DNA of 32,859 bases from Bacteroidota bacterium (GTDB lineage Bacteria > Bacteroidota > Bacteroidia > UKL13-3), in contig CANHGM010000028.1 of NCBI GenBank assembly GCA_947460345.1, positions 1 through 32,859 of the forward strand. Reading direction: 5' to 3'. The notes under the pieces were generated by a model. The model saw only the letters and a list, made by a program, of their open reading frames with translations, made no database searches and had not been told where the DNA came from. A program made the translations under genes and the position numbers. Shown here in pieces: positions 6,301-15,691 of the stretch (positions are counted from its first letter, which is position 1; each line of letters starts with the position of its first letter).

Positions 6301-8319
6301 CTACTCTTTGATTACTTTTATCACTTGTCCGTTGCCTATAATTTTAACTATATATATACCGCTTGGCCAATTTTCTGTGTTGTAGGTATACGCATTAAAA
6401 CCATAACTAATGTCGATAGACTTTTGTTCTACTAACTTGCCTGTAATATCATATATATGCAATTGCGTTTTCATGTCTTCATTCGCATTCATGCTAATGA
6501 TTAACTCACCATTAAATGGATTAGGCATGGCATACATTTTAAATGGATTGTTTACCGCAGATTCTAAGCCATTTGCTTGGTCGTCATTACCTGTTTTGTT
6601 AGAACCTGTAGTGCTATATGTTACGTTATGAAAGTTTATATAATTTACATACTCTGGGTGGTCAACAAAAGGGTTTCTGTTTCCTTGTATAGAATACACA
6701 TAATCGTTTCTAGCTACTTCATAACTATCAACAGGGTCGGCAGCGTGCCATGCGAGTAATGTTGCTACACTTTGAGAATCTTCAGTTAATGCTACTAAAG
6801 TTGTTTTGTTTAAGTAATTAAATGTCCAGTCGTAACCAGATACACCATTATACCTCACAGCCATATATAACAATGCTCTAGCTGTATTTCCTTTATGGTT
6901 GTTTTGAGGCTCATATACTACTTTACCATTGGCATTTGTACCAATTTTTGCGTTTAAGTAAGTAGAAGTAACTGTAGTTACAACTCCTTCAGGATGGTTG
7001 CTTCTTACACCATTGGCATGTGCCTGTTCTGTAGGGAATAGGTGGTGTTGGTCGCTATATTCTGCACCTGAGGTTGAACTATAAGTTGGCATCCAGCTAT
7101 GGCACCATGAATGTTCTCTACTAAAAGTACCAGTGGTGTACCAAGCAAAAGTGGTATATACATATTTATCTCCTGAATATACACAAGATACAACCCTTTG
7201 GCCTGCAGCAGTATCACGATACGCAAAATCTGCAATCATGGTAGTGGTATAATTGGTATAAGAAATTTTAGTGGTGTTCCTTCTGATTTTAGCTTGTAAA
7301 GAATCTAAAAATTTGTTACTCGCTGTGTTGCAACCGCTGTAATAACTACCCATCATATTACTTAACGAAGTTATACTTCCTGCAAGTGGAGCAGTTGTTT
7401 TATAGTTGATAGTACTCGCACTGCCATTATAAGAAAATATTTTATAATAATAAGTAGTACCTGCTTCAATGCTTCCTTTTTGAGTATATGTAGTGCCAGC
7501 TCCTATATATCCCACTTTAGCATCGCCAATTGCATCGCCAACATTATATGTTACGCCATCTGTAGGGCTGCTGCTAGGGCTGCTTCCTTTTTTCCATAAA
7601 ACCAAATAGCCATTTGCGGCAGGAGAAGCAGCAGTATATTTTACATCAAATTTATACGATTTTACATTTAATGACGTAAGAGCAGTTGGAGAAGCAGTAG
7701 GTTCTGTTGCAAAACTATTTAAACTAAAAGTCCAAGCGGTCCAAGAAGTGATGCGAGTATCTGTATTTGTCCAATTGGTTAAAGTATATATAGAAGCAGC
7801 AATACTACTAGCACTTCCACTGTTGGTCACAACATTATACTGTCCATCATCTTTTTCGGTACTAAACGCAATGCAATTGGTACCAGCTGTTAAAGCAGCA
7901 GGTTTATAAGAAGTAGTAGAAGAAATTGCTCCAGAAGTAATAAATGGAGTTGTGCTAATACCGGTAATAAAAGTAGGTGAAGCAGCAATTCCTTGATATA
8001 TAAAAATTTGATCGCCAGAAGTTGAAAAAGCAACAGCAGTTGGGCTTATACTTATCACTGTACCTTTAGACACAGCACTAGCAAATGTATAAGTATATGT
8101 GCCTTCTGTGGTAGAAAGAGCTGTGCCTGTCCACCCGTTATCAGTTATGCTAATGGTTGTGCCGCTAGTTACATCAACCAACACAACAATTTTAAGTTCA
8201 TCTGGGTCGTCATAGTTGTATCCAATAATGCCAATTTCGCCCGCGTTAAAAGTGGTTGCATCCATAACATTAAAAGACAGAACAAAGAAGAACAGGAATA
8301 ATAGTTTAAGTATTTTCAT
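6301..8319 (-). CDS. Secreted endonuclease I family nuclease with type A T9SS sorting domain
   Basis: 672 residues in four parts. Residues 1-21 are a signal peptide. Residues 22-205 form a lamin-tail-like or anchor-type beta domain (FNAGEIGIIGYN, ISITDNGW). Residues 210-320 resemble a fibronectin type III module. Residues 325-570 are an endonuclease I (EndA/NucM) domain: the catalytic motif REHSW (401-405), DQHHLFP (423-429), NGVRSNHP (436-443), and the family's closing NRNPFVDHPE. Residues 595-672 are a type A sorting domain (MPNPFNGEL to VIKVIKE). It should cut DNA or RNA non-specifically outside the cell, with metal at the His-based site, probably for nutrient scavenging. A perfect -7 box lies at 8348-8341, and a hairpin follows the stop. 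Confidence 0.88.
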   Translation of the reverse strand: MKILKLLFLFFFVLSFNVMDATTFNAGEIGIIGYNYDDPDELKIVVLVDVTSGTTISITDNGWTGTALSTTEGTYTYTFASAVSKGTVISISPTAVAFSTSGDQIFIYQGIAASPTFITGISTTPFITSGAISSTTSYKPAALTAGTNCIAFSTEKDDGQYNVVTNSGSASSIAASIYTLTNWTNTDTRITSWTAWTFSLNSFATEPTASPTALTSLNVKSYKFDVKYTAASPAANGYLVLWKKGSSPSSSPTDGVTYNVGDAIGDAKVGYIGAGTTYTQKGSIEAGTTYYYKIFSYNGSASTINYKTTAPLAGSITSLSNMMGSYYSGCNTASNKFLDSLQAKIRRNTTKISYTNYTTTMIADFAYRDTAAGQRVVSCVYSGDKYVYTTFAWYTTGTFSREHSWCHSWMPTYSSTSGAEYSDQHHLFPTEQAHANGVRSNHPEGVVTTVTSTYLNAKIGTNANGKVVYEPQNNHKGNTARALLYMAVRYNGVSGYDWTFNYLNKTTLVALTEDSQSVATLLAWHAADPVDSYEVARNDYVYSIQGNRNPFVDHPEYVNYINFHNVTYSTTGSNKTGNDDQANGLESAVNNPFKMYAMPNPFNGELIISMNANEDMKTQLHIYDITGKLVEQKSIDISYGFNAYTYNTENWPSGIYIVKIIGNGQVIKVIKE

Positions 8320-8340
8320 ATGATATATAAATTAATGAAT

Positions 8341-8348
8341 CAAAAGTA
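8341..8348 (-). promoter_or_regulatory. -7 promoter box of the endonuclease gene
   Basis: TACTTTTG on the minus strand (8348 to 8341) matches TAnnTTTG. The transcript would start near 8334, about 15 bases before the ATG at 8319. No -33 TTG is seen. Confidence 0.45.
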
Positions 8349-8420
8349 TCGGTGGTAAAAAAACTTACGATTAGCTTAATGTGAAGAATAAATGAATTGA
8401 ATATGAGTATAAAATGAACA

Positions 8421-8512
8421 CTAGGTCTGTTTTACATATAAAGTATTGAAATATTTGAAAATGGGTTTTAAACCTTATATATATATATCTTAGATCTTGG
8501 AGAACGCGACTA
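8421..8512 (+). repeat. Dispersed hairpin-ended repeat, decayed copy E
   Basis: CTAGGT, ATATAAAGTATTG, TTTGAAA-TGGGTT and TCTTGGAGAACG align in order with copies B and C, with many substitutions. Like copy C it shares the CTAGGT leader and lacks the left end. It lies between the lipoprotein gene and the endonuclease promoter. Confidence 0.55.
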
Positions 8513-8528
8513 CGCTTTAGCTTCAAAA

Positions 8529-8557
8529 GAAAAAAGCCTTCAATAGCTTGAAGGCTT
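8529..8557 (-). terminator. Terminator of the small lipoprotein gene
   Basis: On the minus strand AAGCCTTCAA (8557-8548) pairs with TTGAAGGCTT (8543-8534), followed by T-rich sequence. It lies 31 bases after the stop codon at 8588. Confidence 0.8.
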
Positions 8558-8587
8558 ATTCTATCAAAACTATATATCAACTCAAAA

Positions 8588-9001
8588 TTATTTCACGTTG
8601 GGGTCAATCACAAAATCTATAGTGATTATATAATCATTCTCTTCTGCATGACACGTGCCTTTGGGGCGATTAGGGCCATGCGGCTTTTTGCCTGTATGCG
8701 TTTCTTCTACAGTTGACAACACTACATGGTCGGTGCCTGTATAGTCTAGTATAGGTGTATAGGTATATATTTTATTGCCTGCTGAATCAAGGCCTAATAC
8801 ATTTACAAGAGCATGGGTTGGGTTGGTGGTTATTACAAACTCATCATCCGTATTGGTAGGTAAGGTAAACGTATATGTTTCGTTTGCTTTGATGTGGTAT
8901 GTATAACTAGGCGTGAGCAAGGTCTCCGTTTTTTTGTTGCATGATGCTAAAAATATAGCTACCACACTTAGCATCATGAATACTTTAAATGACTTTTTCA
9001 T
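8588..9001 (-). CDS. Small lipoprotein of unknown function
   Basis: 137 residues. The signal peptide ends in a clear lipobox, LASC, with the lipidated cysteine at 21, so the protein should be anchored in a membrane. The rest is one small beta-rich domain; the segment KIYTYTPILDYTGTDHV recalls bacterial Ig- or cadherin-like repeats (YTPxxDYTGxD). A short His/Lys/Pro-rich loop (GKKPHGPNRPKGTCHAEEND) interrupts it and might bind metal, which is speculation. It has its own terminator and no obvious promoter box, and sits divergently from aspS. I do not recognise a named family. Confidence 0.65.
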   Translation of the reverse strand: MKKSFKVFMMLSVVAIFLASCNKKTETLLTPSYTYHIKANETYTFTLPTNTDDEFVITTNPTHALVNVLGLDSAGNKIYTYTPILDYTGTDHVVLSTVEETHTGKKPHGPNRPKGTCHAEENDYIITIDFVIDPNVK

Positions 9002-9143
9002 ATTTTAATTTATTTAATTGGTTACACTACTCAATACGGATACGTTTTGAGAAAGGTGGGGTGACTGTATTTTAATTTTAAATTCGAAAAAAGTCAATCA
9101 AACTTTATACTTAATTTCGCGACTCATTCTAAAATATATTTTT

Positions 9144-10886
9144 ATGTATAGATCACATACTTGCGGAGAGTTAAATATGAACCATGTAGGTCAAACCGTG
9201 CAATTGGCTGGTTGGCTTCAAAAAAGCAGAGATTTAGGCGGACTCACTTTTATAGATTTAAGAGACCGTTTTGGGTTAACACAACTTACTTTTAATATGG
9301 ACACCGATGAAGCTCTATGCAAACAGGCTAGAAGTTTGGGTCGTGAATTTGTGTTGCAAGTAACGGGTGTAGTTAAAGAGCGTGAGTCAAAAAACCTAAA
9401 AATGCCTACTGGTGAAATAGAAATAATAGTAACCCAAATACATATACTTAACGAAAGCATTACCCCACCGTTTACCATAGAAGATGAAACCGATGGCGGT
9501 GAGGATTTGCGAATGAAATATAGGTACCTAGATATAAGAAGAAATACCGTTCGCGAGAAATTAGAACTAAGACACCGCGTGTCTACTGAAACCAGAAACT
9601 ACTTAGACAAGCAACGTTTTATGGAGGTTGAAACCCCTGTGCTTATCAAATCTACGCCTGAAGGTGCAAGAGATTTTGTGGTGCCTAGTAGATTAAACCC
9701 TGGTCAGTTTTATGCCTTGCCTCAAAGTCCGCAAACGTTTAAACAGTTACTAATGGTGGCAGGTTGCGATAGGTATTTTCAATTGGTTAAATGTTTTAGA
9801 GACGAAGACCTAAGGGCCGACCGCCAACCTGAGTTTACACAAATAGACTGCGAGATGGCTTTTGTAGAAAGAGAAGATATATTAAATACGTTTGAAGGAT
9901 TGGTTAAGCATCTGTTTATGCAAGTAAAAGGCGTTGATATACAAGAGATACCACGCATGAGTTATGATGATGCCATGCGTTACTATGGTTGCGATAAACC
10001 TGATACACGTTTTGAGATGAAATTTGTTGAACTCAAAAACCATGAAAGTAATGACCTAGTGGCAGGTGCAGATTTTAAAGTGTTTGATGATGCTGAGTTG
10101 GTATTGGCTATTAATGCAAGCAACTGTGCAGTATATACCCGCAAGCAATTAGACGAGCTCACTGATTGGGTAAAAGACAAAGGCATGAGCGGAATGATAT
10201 ATGCCCGTGTAGAGGCTGATGGTAACGTAAAATCGAGCGTAGATAAGTTTTATAACCAAGAACGTTTGCAAGCATGGGCATTAGCGTCACAAGCCAAACC
10301 GGGCGATTTACTTTTGGTACTTAGTGGCAAAAAAGATTTGACTCAAAAAGTGATGGGCGACTTGCGTTTAGAGATGGGTCAACGTTTGGGGTTGAGAGAT
10401 AAAACTAAGTTTAGTTGCTTATGGGTATTAGATTTCCCGTTGGTTGAGTGGAGCGAAGAAGATAAACGTTGGTATGCTATGCACCATCCGTTCACCAGTC
10501 CAAGACCAGAACATATACATATGCTAGAATCCAACCCTGGTGATGTAAAAGCCAATGCGTATGACTTAGTGATAAATGGTTGGGAAGTAGGGGGCGGCAG
10601 TATACGTATACACGACCGTACGCTACAAGGACAGATGTTTAACTTATTAGGATTTACTGCTGAAGAAACCCAAGAAAAATTTGGGTTTTTGTTAGATGCT
10701 TTTAAATATGGTGCTCCTCCACATGGTGGAATTGCTTTTGGATTAGACCGTTTGTGTAGCTTGTTTGGTGGGGCTGATAGCATCAGAGACTTTATAGCTT
10801 TCCCTAAAAACAACTCGGGCAGAGATGTGATGATAGATGCCCCGGGACCAATAGACGAAAAACAAAGAAAAGAATTGGGATTATAA
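9144..10886 (+). CDS. aspS: Aspartate--tRNA ligase
   Basis: This 580-residue enzyme charges tRNA-Asp with aspartate, using ATP, in the cytoplasm. It has the bacterial layout: an OB-fold anticodon-binding domain (about 1-105), class II motif 1 around residues 145-167 (MEVETPVL), motif 2 ([18 protein letters not shown]), a GAD insertion (roughly 290-400), and motif 3 [10 protein letters not shown] (528-537). The length is normal. The ATG is preceded by TAATTTCG (9112-9119), a near match to the -7 box, which would start transcription about 18 bases upstream. A loose ATATAT hairpin separates it from rlmF 53 bases later; the two may share a transcript. Confidence 0.98.
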   Translation: MYRSHTCGELNMNHVGQTVQLAGWLQKSRDLGGLTFIDLRDRFGLTQLTFNMDTDEALCKQARSLGREFVLQVTGVVKERESKNLKMPTGEIEIIVTQIHILNESITPPFTIEDETDGGEDLRMKYRYLDIRRNTVREKLELRHRVSTETRNYLDKQRFMEVETPVLIKSTPEGARDFVVPSRLNPGQFYALPQSPQTFKQLLMVAGCDRYFQLVKCFRDEDLRADRQPEFTQIDCEMAFVEREDILNTFEGLVKHLFMQVKGVDIQEIPRMSYDDAMRYYGCDKPDTRFEMKFVELKNHESNDLVAGADFKVFDDAELVLAINASNCAVYTRKQLDELTDWVKDKGMSGMIYARVEADGNVKSSVDKFYNQERLQAWALASQAKPGDLLLVLSGKKDLTQKVMGDLRLEMGQRLGLRDKTKFSCLWVLDFPLVEWSEEDKRWYAMHHPFTSPRPEHIHMLESNPGDVKANAYDLVINGWEVGGGSIRIHDRTLQGQMFNLLGFTAEETQEKFGFLLDAFKYGAPPHGGIAFGLDRLCSLFGGADSIRDFIAFPKNNSGRDVMIDAPGPIDEKQRKELGL

Positions 10887-10939
10887 ATTATATATATATT
10901 CAAGAAGATATATATAGAGCCGTTATATCATCCATATAT

Positions 10940-11902
10940 ATGCAACCCAAAAAGGAAAATACTTCTGAAAAAAGCAATCTTCACCCCAGAAGTAAGCATA
11001 GAGAGAGGTATGATTTTGAAAAACTAATTGCTAGTTGTAGTGAACTAAAACCATTTGTTCATAAAAACATATATGGAGATGAGTCGATAGATTTTTTTAA
11101 CCCAAAGGCTGTGAAAACCCTAAATAAGTCACTTTTATTGCATTTTTACAACTTACAATATTGGGACATACCAGAGCCTTATTTATGCCCGCCGGTGCCC
11201 GGCAGAGCAGACTATATACACTATATGGCAGATGTGTTGGCTCGTGTAAATCAAAACCTAATTCCAAGGGGAAACAAAGTAACTTGTTTAGACATAGGTG
11301 TTGGTGCTAATATGATATATCCTATTGTAGGAATAAGCGAATATGATTGGAACTTTATAGGGAGTGATATAGACCTTAAAGCACTTGATGTGGCTAGAAA
11401 TATTATATCTCAACATATATATATGCCTAACAAAATAGACCTTCGTTTTCAACCTCAGTTACAACATATATTTATAAACATCATCCATCAAAAAGAGTAT
11501 ATAGATATAACTATATGCAACCCACCTTTTCATGCTTCTATGGCCGATGGTCAAGCTGGAACACGAAGAAAACTGAATAACTTAACAGGTAAAAAAAACA
11601 ATAAAACTATATTGAATTTTGGTGGCCAAGAAAACGAGTTGTGGTGCGAGGGTGGCGAACTTGCCTTTATTAAAACTATGATTGAAGAAAGTAAACTATA
11701 TGCCAAGCAAGTGCTTTGGTTTTCGAGTTTGGTGTCAAAACAATCACACCTAAAAAGTATTATATATATATTAAAAACTATAGGTGTAAGTGAATATAAA
11801 ACTATAGAGATGGCTCAAGGAAACAAGGTAAGTAGAGTAATTGTATGGACTTATTTAACCAAAGCAGAACAGCAAGATTGGGCTAAAACCCGCTGGAAAT
11901 AA
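10940..11902 (+). CDS. rlmF: 23S rRNA (adenine-1618-N6)-methyltransferase
   Basis: A 320-residue member of the RlmF (YbiN) family, which methylates N6 of A1618 in 23S rRNA using S-adenosylmethionine. The family start is clear: LHPRSKHRERYDF, then FNPKAVKTLNKSLL and the YLCPPVPGRADYIHY block. The SAM-binding loop is LDIGVGAN (117-124), and the catalytic NPPF motif is at 194-197, followed by HASMADGQAGTRRK. The start is the ATG at 10940, just before a basic N-terminus. It converges with pth, with only two bases between the stop codons and no terminator. The coding sequence is notable for long ATATAT runs. Confidence 0.93.
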   Translation: MQPKKENTSEKSNLHPRSKHRERYDFEKLIASCSELKPFVHKNIYGDESIDFFNPKAVKTLNKSLLLHFYNLQYWDIPEPYLCPPVPGRADYIHYMADVLARVNQNLIPRGNKVTCLDIGVGANMIYPIVGISEYDWNFIGSDIDLKALDVARNIISQHIYMPNKIDLRFQPQLQHIFINIIHQKEYIDITICNPPFHASMADGQAGTRRKLNNLTGKKNNKTILNFGGQENELWCEGGELAFIKTMIEESKLYAKQVLWFSSLVSKQSHLKSIIYILKTIGVSEYKTIEMAQGNKVSRVIVWTYLTKAEQQDWAKTRWK

Positions 11903-11904
11903 TC

Positions 11905-12465
11905 TTATTTATTAAACTGATTCATGGCTTGAACCAAGCCAGCGAATATAAAAGTTTCGGCTGCTAGGGCTGATTTTTCTATTTGCAACGCCACCTCTTC
12001 TTCTTCTTCTTTATACCAACGGCTGAGCACATATTGCACTTGCATGCCTTTAGGAAAATTGCTGCCAATTCCAAAGCGTAAACGAGGAAACTCAGCTGTG
12101 TGCAAACTATCCATAATATTGCTTAAACCATTGTGTCCGCCTGGGCTTCCACCTTGTCTGAGTCTAATTTTCCCGAGCGGCAACGATAAATCATCGGTGA
12201 TGGTAAGACTATTTTGAATATTAATTTTTTCAGCTTGAAGCCAGTAGTTTAGGGCTTTGCCACTCAGATTCATATAAGTGGTGGGCTTGATAAGAACTAC
12301 TTGTCTGCCTCTGATTTTAATTTCGCAAACCTGGGCAAGTTTTTCGGTTTTGAAAACACCTTCGTGTTTCATGGCTAAATACTCTACAACTGAGAAGCCA
12401 ATATTATGTCTTGTAAAATCATATTCAGCACCAATATTTCCTAAACCAGCAATTAAATATTTCAT
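11905..12465 (-). CDS. pth: Peptidyl-tRNA hydrolase
   Basis: A 186-residue bacterial Pth, which releases tRNA from prematurely dropped peptidyl-tRNA. The signature is complete: GLGNIGAEYDFTRHNIGF with N10 and catalytic H20, YMNLSG with N66, the DD pair at 91-92, and GGHNGL with N112. Length is typical. It lies 38 bases downstream of fabH on the same strand and is probably co-transcribed with it. Its 3' end converges on rlmF. Confidence 0.97.
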   Translation of the reverse strand: MKYLIAGLGNIGAEYDFTRHNIGFSVVEYLAMKHEGVFKTEKLAQVCEIKIRGRQVVLIKPTTYMNLSGKALNYWLQAEKINIQNSLTITDDLSLPLGKIRLRQGGSPGGHNGLSNIMDSLHTAEFPRLRFGIGSNFPKGMQVQYVLSRWYKEEEEEVALQIEKSALAAETFIFAGLVQAMNQFNK

Positions 12466-12503
12466 ATATATAATTGAAAAAATTAAAAACTTGGCTATAT
12501 ATA

Positions 12504-13490
12504 TTATTTAGTATCGTAGGCCCATTTAATCCAAATAGAGCCCCAAGTAAATCCACCTCCAAATGCAGAAAGTATGATATTGTCACCTTTTTTCATTTGA
12601 TTTTCCCATTCCCATAAGCACAATGGCAAGGTACCGTTGGTGGTATTACCATATCTCATGATGTTTAACATCACTCTGTCTGGACCAATACCCATCCTAT
12701 CAGCAGTGGCATCTATTATGCGTTTGTTAGCTTGATGAGGAACCAACCATGCAATGTCTTCAGCTTTCAAATTGTTTCTATCCATGATTTGGCGAGAAAC
12801 TTCAGTCATATTGGTCACCGCAAACTTATATACCGTTTGACCTTCTTGGTACACATAATGAAGGCGTTGGTCAATGGTTGCTTGTGTTGGAGGCATACTA
12901 GAGCCACCAGCTTTCTGATGTAAAAAGGCTCTTCCTGAACCATCTACATGCAAAACACTATCCATAATACCTTCGTTTTCTTCGGTTGGTTCAAGTAAAA
13001 CACCACCTAAACCATCGCCAAAAATGATACAAGTATTTCTATCCGTATAATCGATGATAGATGACATGCGGTCGCCACCTAAAACAATCACTTTTTTATA
13101 CTTACCAGATTCAATCATTTTACTGCCTGTTTCTAAACCAAACAAGAAACCAGAGCATGCTGCTGATAAGTCATATCCCCATGCGTTTTTCATACCGGTT
13201 TTATCAGCGATGATGCAAGCAGAGGCAGGAAATATCATATCACCAGTAATGGTACAGCAGATAATCATATCTATTTCAAGTGGCGAAATGCCTCTTTTTT
13301 CTAAAATCATATTTACAGCAGCAGCACCCATATCACTAAACTCTAAGTTTTTAAGAATGCGGCGTTCTTTAATTCCTGTTCTTGAGGTTATCCATTCATC
13401 GGTAGTGTCAACCATTTTTTCTAGGTCTTGGTTGGTCAGAATGTCTTTGGGAACATAGCCTCCGGTAGCTGTAATTGCTGCTTTTATCAT
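12504..13490 (-). CDS. fabH: 3-oxoacyl-ACP synthase III (KAS III)
   Basis: A 328-residue FabH, which starts fatty acid synthesis by condensing an acyl-CoA with malonyl-ACP. The catalytic triad is in place: C112 in SAACSGF, H252 in VPHQANKRI and N282 in YGNTTNGT. The N-terminal TATGGYVPKDILTN and the DEWITSRTGIKERR block are characteristic. It is divergent from the glycosyltransferase at 13615, across 124 bases. No rpmF-plsX neighbours are present, so this may be one of several FabH copies, as is common in Bacteroidota. Confidence 0.95.
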   Translation of the reverse strand: MIKAAITATGGYVPKDILTNQDLEKMVDTTDEWITSRTGIKERRILKNLEFSDMGAAAVNMILEKRGISPLEIDMIICCTITGDMIFPASACIIADKTGMKNAWGYDLSAACSGFLFGLETGSKMIESGKYKKVIVLGGDRMSSIIDYTDRNTCIIFGDGLGGVLLEPTEENEGIMDSVLHVDGSGRAFLHQKAGGSSMPPTQATIDQRLHYVYQEGQTVYKFAVTNMTEVSRQIMDRNNLKAEDIAWLVPHQANKRIIDATADRMGIGPDRVMLNIMRYGNTTNGTLPLCLWEWENQMKKGDNIILSAFGGGFTWGSIWIKWAYDTK

Positions 13491-13589
13491 CTATTCAGGT
13501 ATTAAAATGGGTTCAAATAATTTCAGCCACAATATTCACTAAATTTTCTCAAAAAAAAAACCTTTAATTATATACACTGTAAATATTAA

Positions 13590-13597
13590 TATCTTTG
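13590..13597 (+). promoter_or_regulatory. -7 promoter box of the membrane glycosyltransferase gene
   Basis: TATCTTTG matches TAnnTTTG, placing the start of transcription near 13604, about 11 bases before the ATG. The -33 element is weak. Confidence 0.5.
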
Positions 13598-13614
13598 ACC
13601 TTTAAATCGTCTAA

Positions 13615-14697
13615 ATGCTTGCTTTTGAAATATATATTTTTATATACTTGGGTATCATGTTTTTTTCTTTGGTTTCTTTTCTTTGGCTAGCCCAAGAGCA
13701 AGTAAAAAACAATGATATGGAAGTGTGTCCAAGTGTGTCCATTTTAATAGCTGCAAGAAACGAAGAAACAAACATTGAAAATTGTATCAAAAGTATTAAA
13801 GCTTTAGACTATCCGCTCAATAAGTTGCATATATATATAGGCAATGATCAATCTACAGACAACACAGAAAGTGTAGCATTAGCAGCTATTGGAGAAGATA
13901 CCAGGTTTCAGTTATATACCATAAATGAGAATATTGGATTGGCTAAAGGCAAAGCAAATGTGTTGGCTCAATTGGCCCAAAAAACCACCAGTGAATATAT
14001 ATTTATAACAGATGCTGATATATGTGTAAACCCACGATGGATTAAAACTTTACTCAACACATTTGATGATAAAACACATTTAGTTTCGGGCTCAACACTA
14101 ATAAACATTGGGAGCTGGCAAGATTTAGATTGGCGATATTTTACTATGGTGCTTCAGGCTATGGCCAATGTGGGTATAGGCTGTACAGCGGTGGGCAACA
14201 ATATGGCTATACGAAGAGAAACCTATGAAAAGTTAGGTGGGTATGAAAATATTCCATTCTCAATAGTAGAAGACCACGCCTTGTTTGAAAAAGTAAAGAA
14301 AAATGGCTATGGGTGGAAAAATATATATACTATAGATAGCCTGAATTATACTTATGAAGCTGAGAGTCTAAAAAAACTTTTACAGCAAAGAAAAAGATGG
14401 GCAAAAGGCGGAGTGGCAGGGTTCAATTGGTTTTGGAGAGGGCTGTTTGGTATTTTCGGTATCTTTCATTTGGTGATTTTTGCCCTACTTTTTTTGAATC
14501 CAATATTAGCAATTGGTTTTTTTATCACAAAATATATACTGCAATTGGTCATACATATATTGTTAAAATACAAACTCCATTTAAAACTAAATTATATATA
14601 TGTATTGACTTATGAGTTTTACTCTATCTTCTTTAATACACTTTTATCGTTTGCTATTTTAATACCAGGTGTAGAATGGAAAAACAGGAAGTATTAG
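13615..14697 (+). CDS. Membrane-bound family 2 glycosyltransferase
   Basis: 360 residues. A transmembrane helix (about 4-26) leads into a GT-A domain: VSILIAARNEE (41-51), the metal-binding DAD at 133-135, the ED acid pair at 219-220 and QQRKRW at 257-262, the pattern of processive, membrane-associated GT2 enzymes. Two or three more helices follow (about 278-355). It should transfer a nucleotide-activated sugar to a lipid or polymer at the inner face of the cytoplasmic membrane; donor and acceptor cannot be read from sequence. It stands alone, with its own -7 box, and its stop overlaps a minus-strand remnant frame. Confidence 0.88.
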   Translation: MLAFEIYIFIYLGIMFFSLVSFLWLAQEQVKNNDMEVCPSVSILIAARNEETNIENCIKSIKALDYPLNKLHIYIGNDQSTDNTESVALAAIGEDTRFQLYTINENIGLAKGKANVLAQLAQKTTSEYIFITDADICVNPRWIKTLLNTFDDKTHLVSGSTLINIGSWQDLDWRYFTMVLQAMANVGIGCTAVGNNMAIRRETYEKLGGYENIPFSIVEDHALFEKVKKNGYGWKNIYTIDSLNYTYEAESLKKLLQQRKRWAKGGVAGFNWFWRGLFGIFGIFHLVIFALLFLNPILAIGFFITKYILQLVIHILLKYKLHLKLNYIYVLTYEFYSIFFNTLLSFAILIPGVEWKNRKY

Positions 14698-14817
14698 TTC
14701 CTATAATCAATTACTAAACGTATACGACCTCCCAGGCAATGAAGCCCCAAATGCCAATTAGACTGTAGCTTGTACCACTGGTGAATATTCTTTCATAAAT
14801 ATATAAATTTTTAACTT
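14694..14817 (-). other. Possible gene-tail remnant in an otherwise non-coding stretch
   Basis: Two overlapping minus-strand frames look protein-like. One reads HQWYKLQSNWHLGLHCLGG, then RIRLVIDYRN and a stop at 14694-14696. The other reads ERIFTSGTSYSLIGIWGF, then IAWEVVYV and a stop near 14708. Neither has a start. They may be the tail of a destroyed gene or part of a repeat adjoining copy F. Nothing more is visible in 14698-14820. Confidence 0.25.
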
Positions 14818-14820
14818 TGA

Positions 14821-14878
14821 ATACCAGGTCACAGTCCTTACTTTTATATATAAGTCACCGTTTTTGAAGAACGGCGAG
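14821..14878 (-). repeat. Dispersed hairpin-ended repeat, partial copy F (left half, reversed)
   Basis: The reverse complement reads CGCCGTTCTTCAAAAACGGT, followed by GACTTATATATAAAAGTAAG and GACTGTGACCTGGTAT. It aligns with the left 58 bases of copy A. The end hairpin (CCGTTTTTGAAGAACGG) is nearly intact. The right half is missing. Confidence 0.75.
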
Positions 14879-14920
14879 AACTTCCTTTTTTATGTTTCTA
14901 TACTTTAAATTGAGATTTAT

Positions 14921-15307
14921 TCATCCTTTTTTCTTTAAGTCAAATTTTATTTGATTAATAACTATAGTGATTATCATAACGACAAAATACAATATCACTC
15001 CATCAAGATTAAACGGATGACCTTCTAAGAAAAAAACACCAATAAATAGTATAAAAATCCAAATTAAAGCTGATATTGATAGTAAATTATTTAAGTTGTT
15101 TGTTCCTTTTAAACTTAAAAAAGCACTTATATTATAACCAAAGAATACACCAAGCCCAAGTAGCATCGATACATCGGCTAATGGCCAATGCAATAAATGT
15201 AAAATCCATCCAATCACTATAATTATCATTGAAACTATAAGAGGGACTTTATTCAACTTTGTACTTTGAAAAACATTGTTGTAATTTTCACTATCTATTG
15301 GTTCCAT
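14921..15307 (-). CDS. Small four-helix membrane protein
   Basis: 128 residues with about four transmembrane helices (22-40, 46-64, 76-94, 100-118) after a polar start. The segment GWILHLLHWPLADVSMLLGLG resembles the HWPxA motif in GldL and in related small Bacteroidota membrane proteins, but the protein lacks GldL's long C-terminal region, so it is not GldL. Function is unknown. It is flanked by two reversed repeat copies (F and G) and has no operon partner. Confidence 0.6.
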   Translation of the reverse strand: MEPIDSENYNNVFQSTKLNKVPLIVSMIIIVIGWILHLLHWPLADVSMLLGLGVFFGYNISAFLSLKGTNNLNNLLSISALIWIFILFIGVFFLEGHPFNLDGVILYFVVMIITIVINQIKFDLKKKG

Positions 15308-15399
15308 CTATTTTTTTATTTTATGATTCTTTAATTCAGGATATTTAATGCTTTCTACTTCAATGTTTTTTCTTTCAAGAAAAAAACCAATTTATCACG

Positions 15400-15601
15400 T
15401 TATCGCTGTTCTCCAAGAACCAAGATACATTTATATATGTAGGGTTTGTATCCGGTATTGGTGCATATTATTGTTCATTGCTTTGAGTACATGCAAATAT
15501 ATCTCGCAATTTATTTATACTTAAAGAAAATATTTTACCTTGTATTGCCAAGACACAGACCTTGCTTATATATAAGTCAACATTCTTGAAGATTGGTAAC
15601 A
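15400..15601 (-). repeat. Dispersed hairpin-ended repeat, decayed and enlarged copy G (reversed)
   Basis: The right end lies at 15400-15455 (TATCGCTGTTCTCCAAGAAC, later GTAGGGTTTGTA) and the left end at 15541-15601 (AGACACAGACCTTGCTTATA, then CATTCTTGAAGATTGG), both reversed. The distance of about 200 bases exceeds the standard 154, so the middle has grown or been replaced. Confidence 0.6.
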
Positions 15602-15691
15602 CCTACCACGCAATCTATTGGCATATGCGGCAATTATCTTTAAACAGTTTCTATTATCTTTTAAAATGAGTGTCTGCCATTATGCCTATAT

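Noticed and set aside
8371-8580. 69-codon minus-strand open frame
   Set aside because: It lies over decayed repeat copy E and the lipoprotein terminator.
10379-10903. 174-codon minus-strand open frame opposite aspS
   Set aside because: It is antisense to conserved aspS motifs; its length comes from codon bias on the other strand.
13054-13458. 134-codon plus-strand open frame opposite fabH
   Set aside because: It is antisense to the catalytic core of fabH, with no independent signature.
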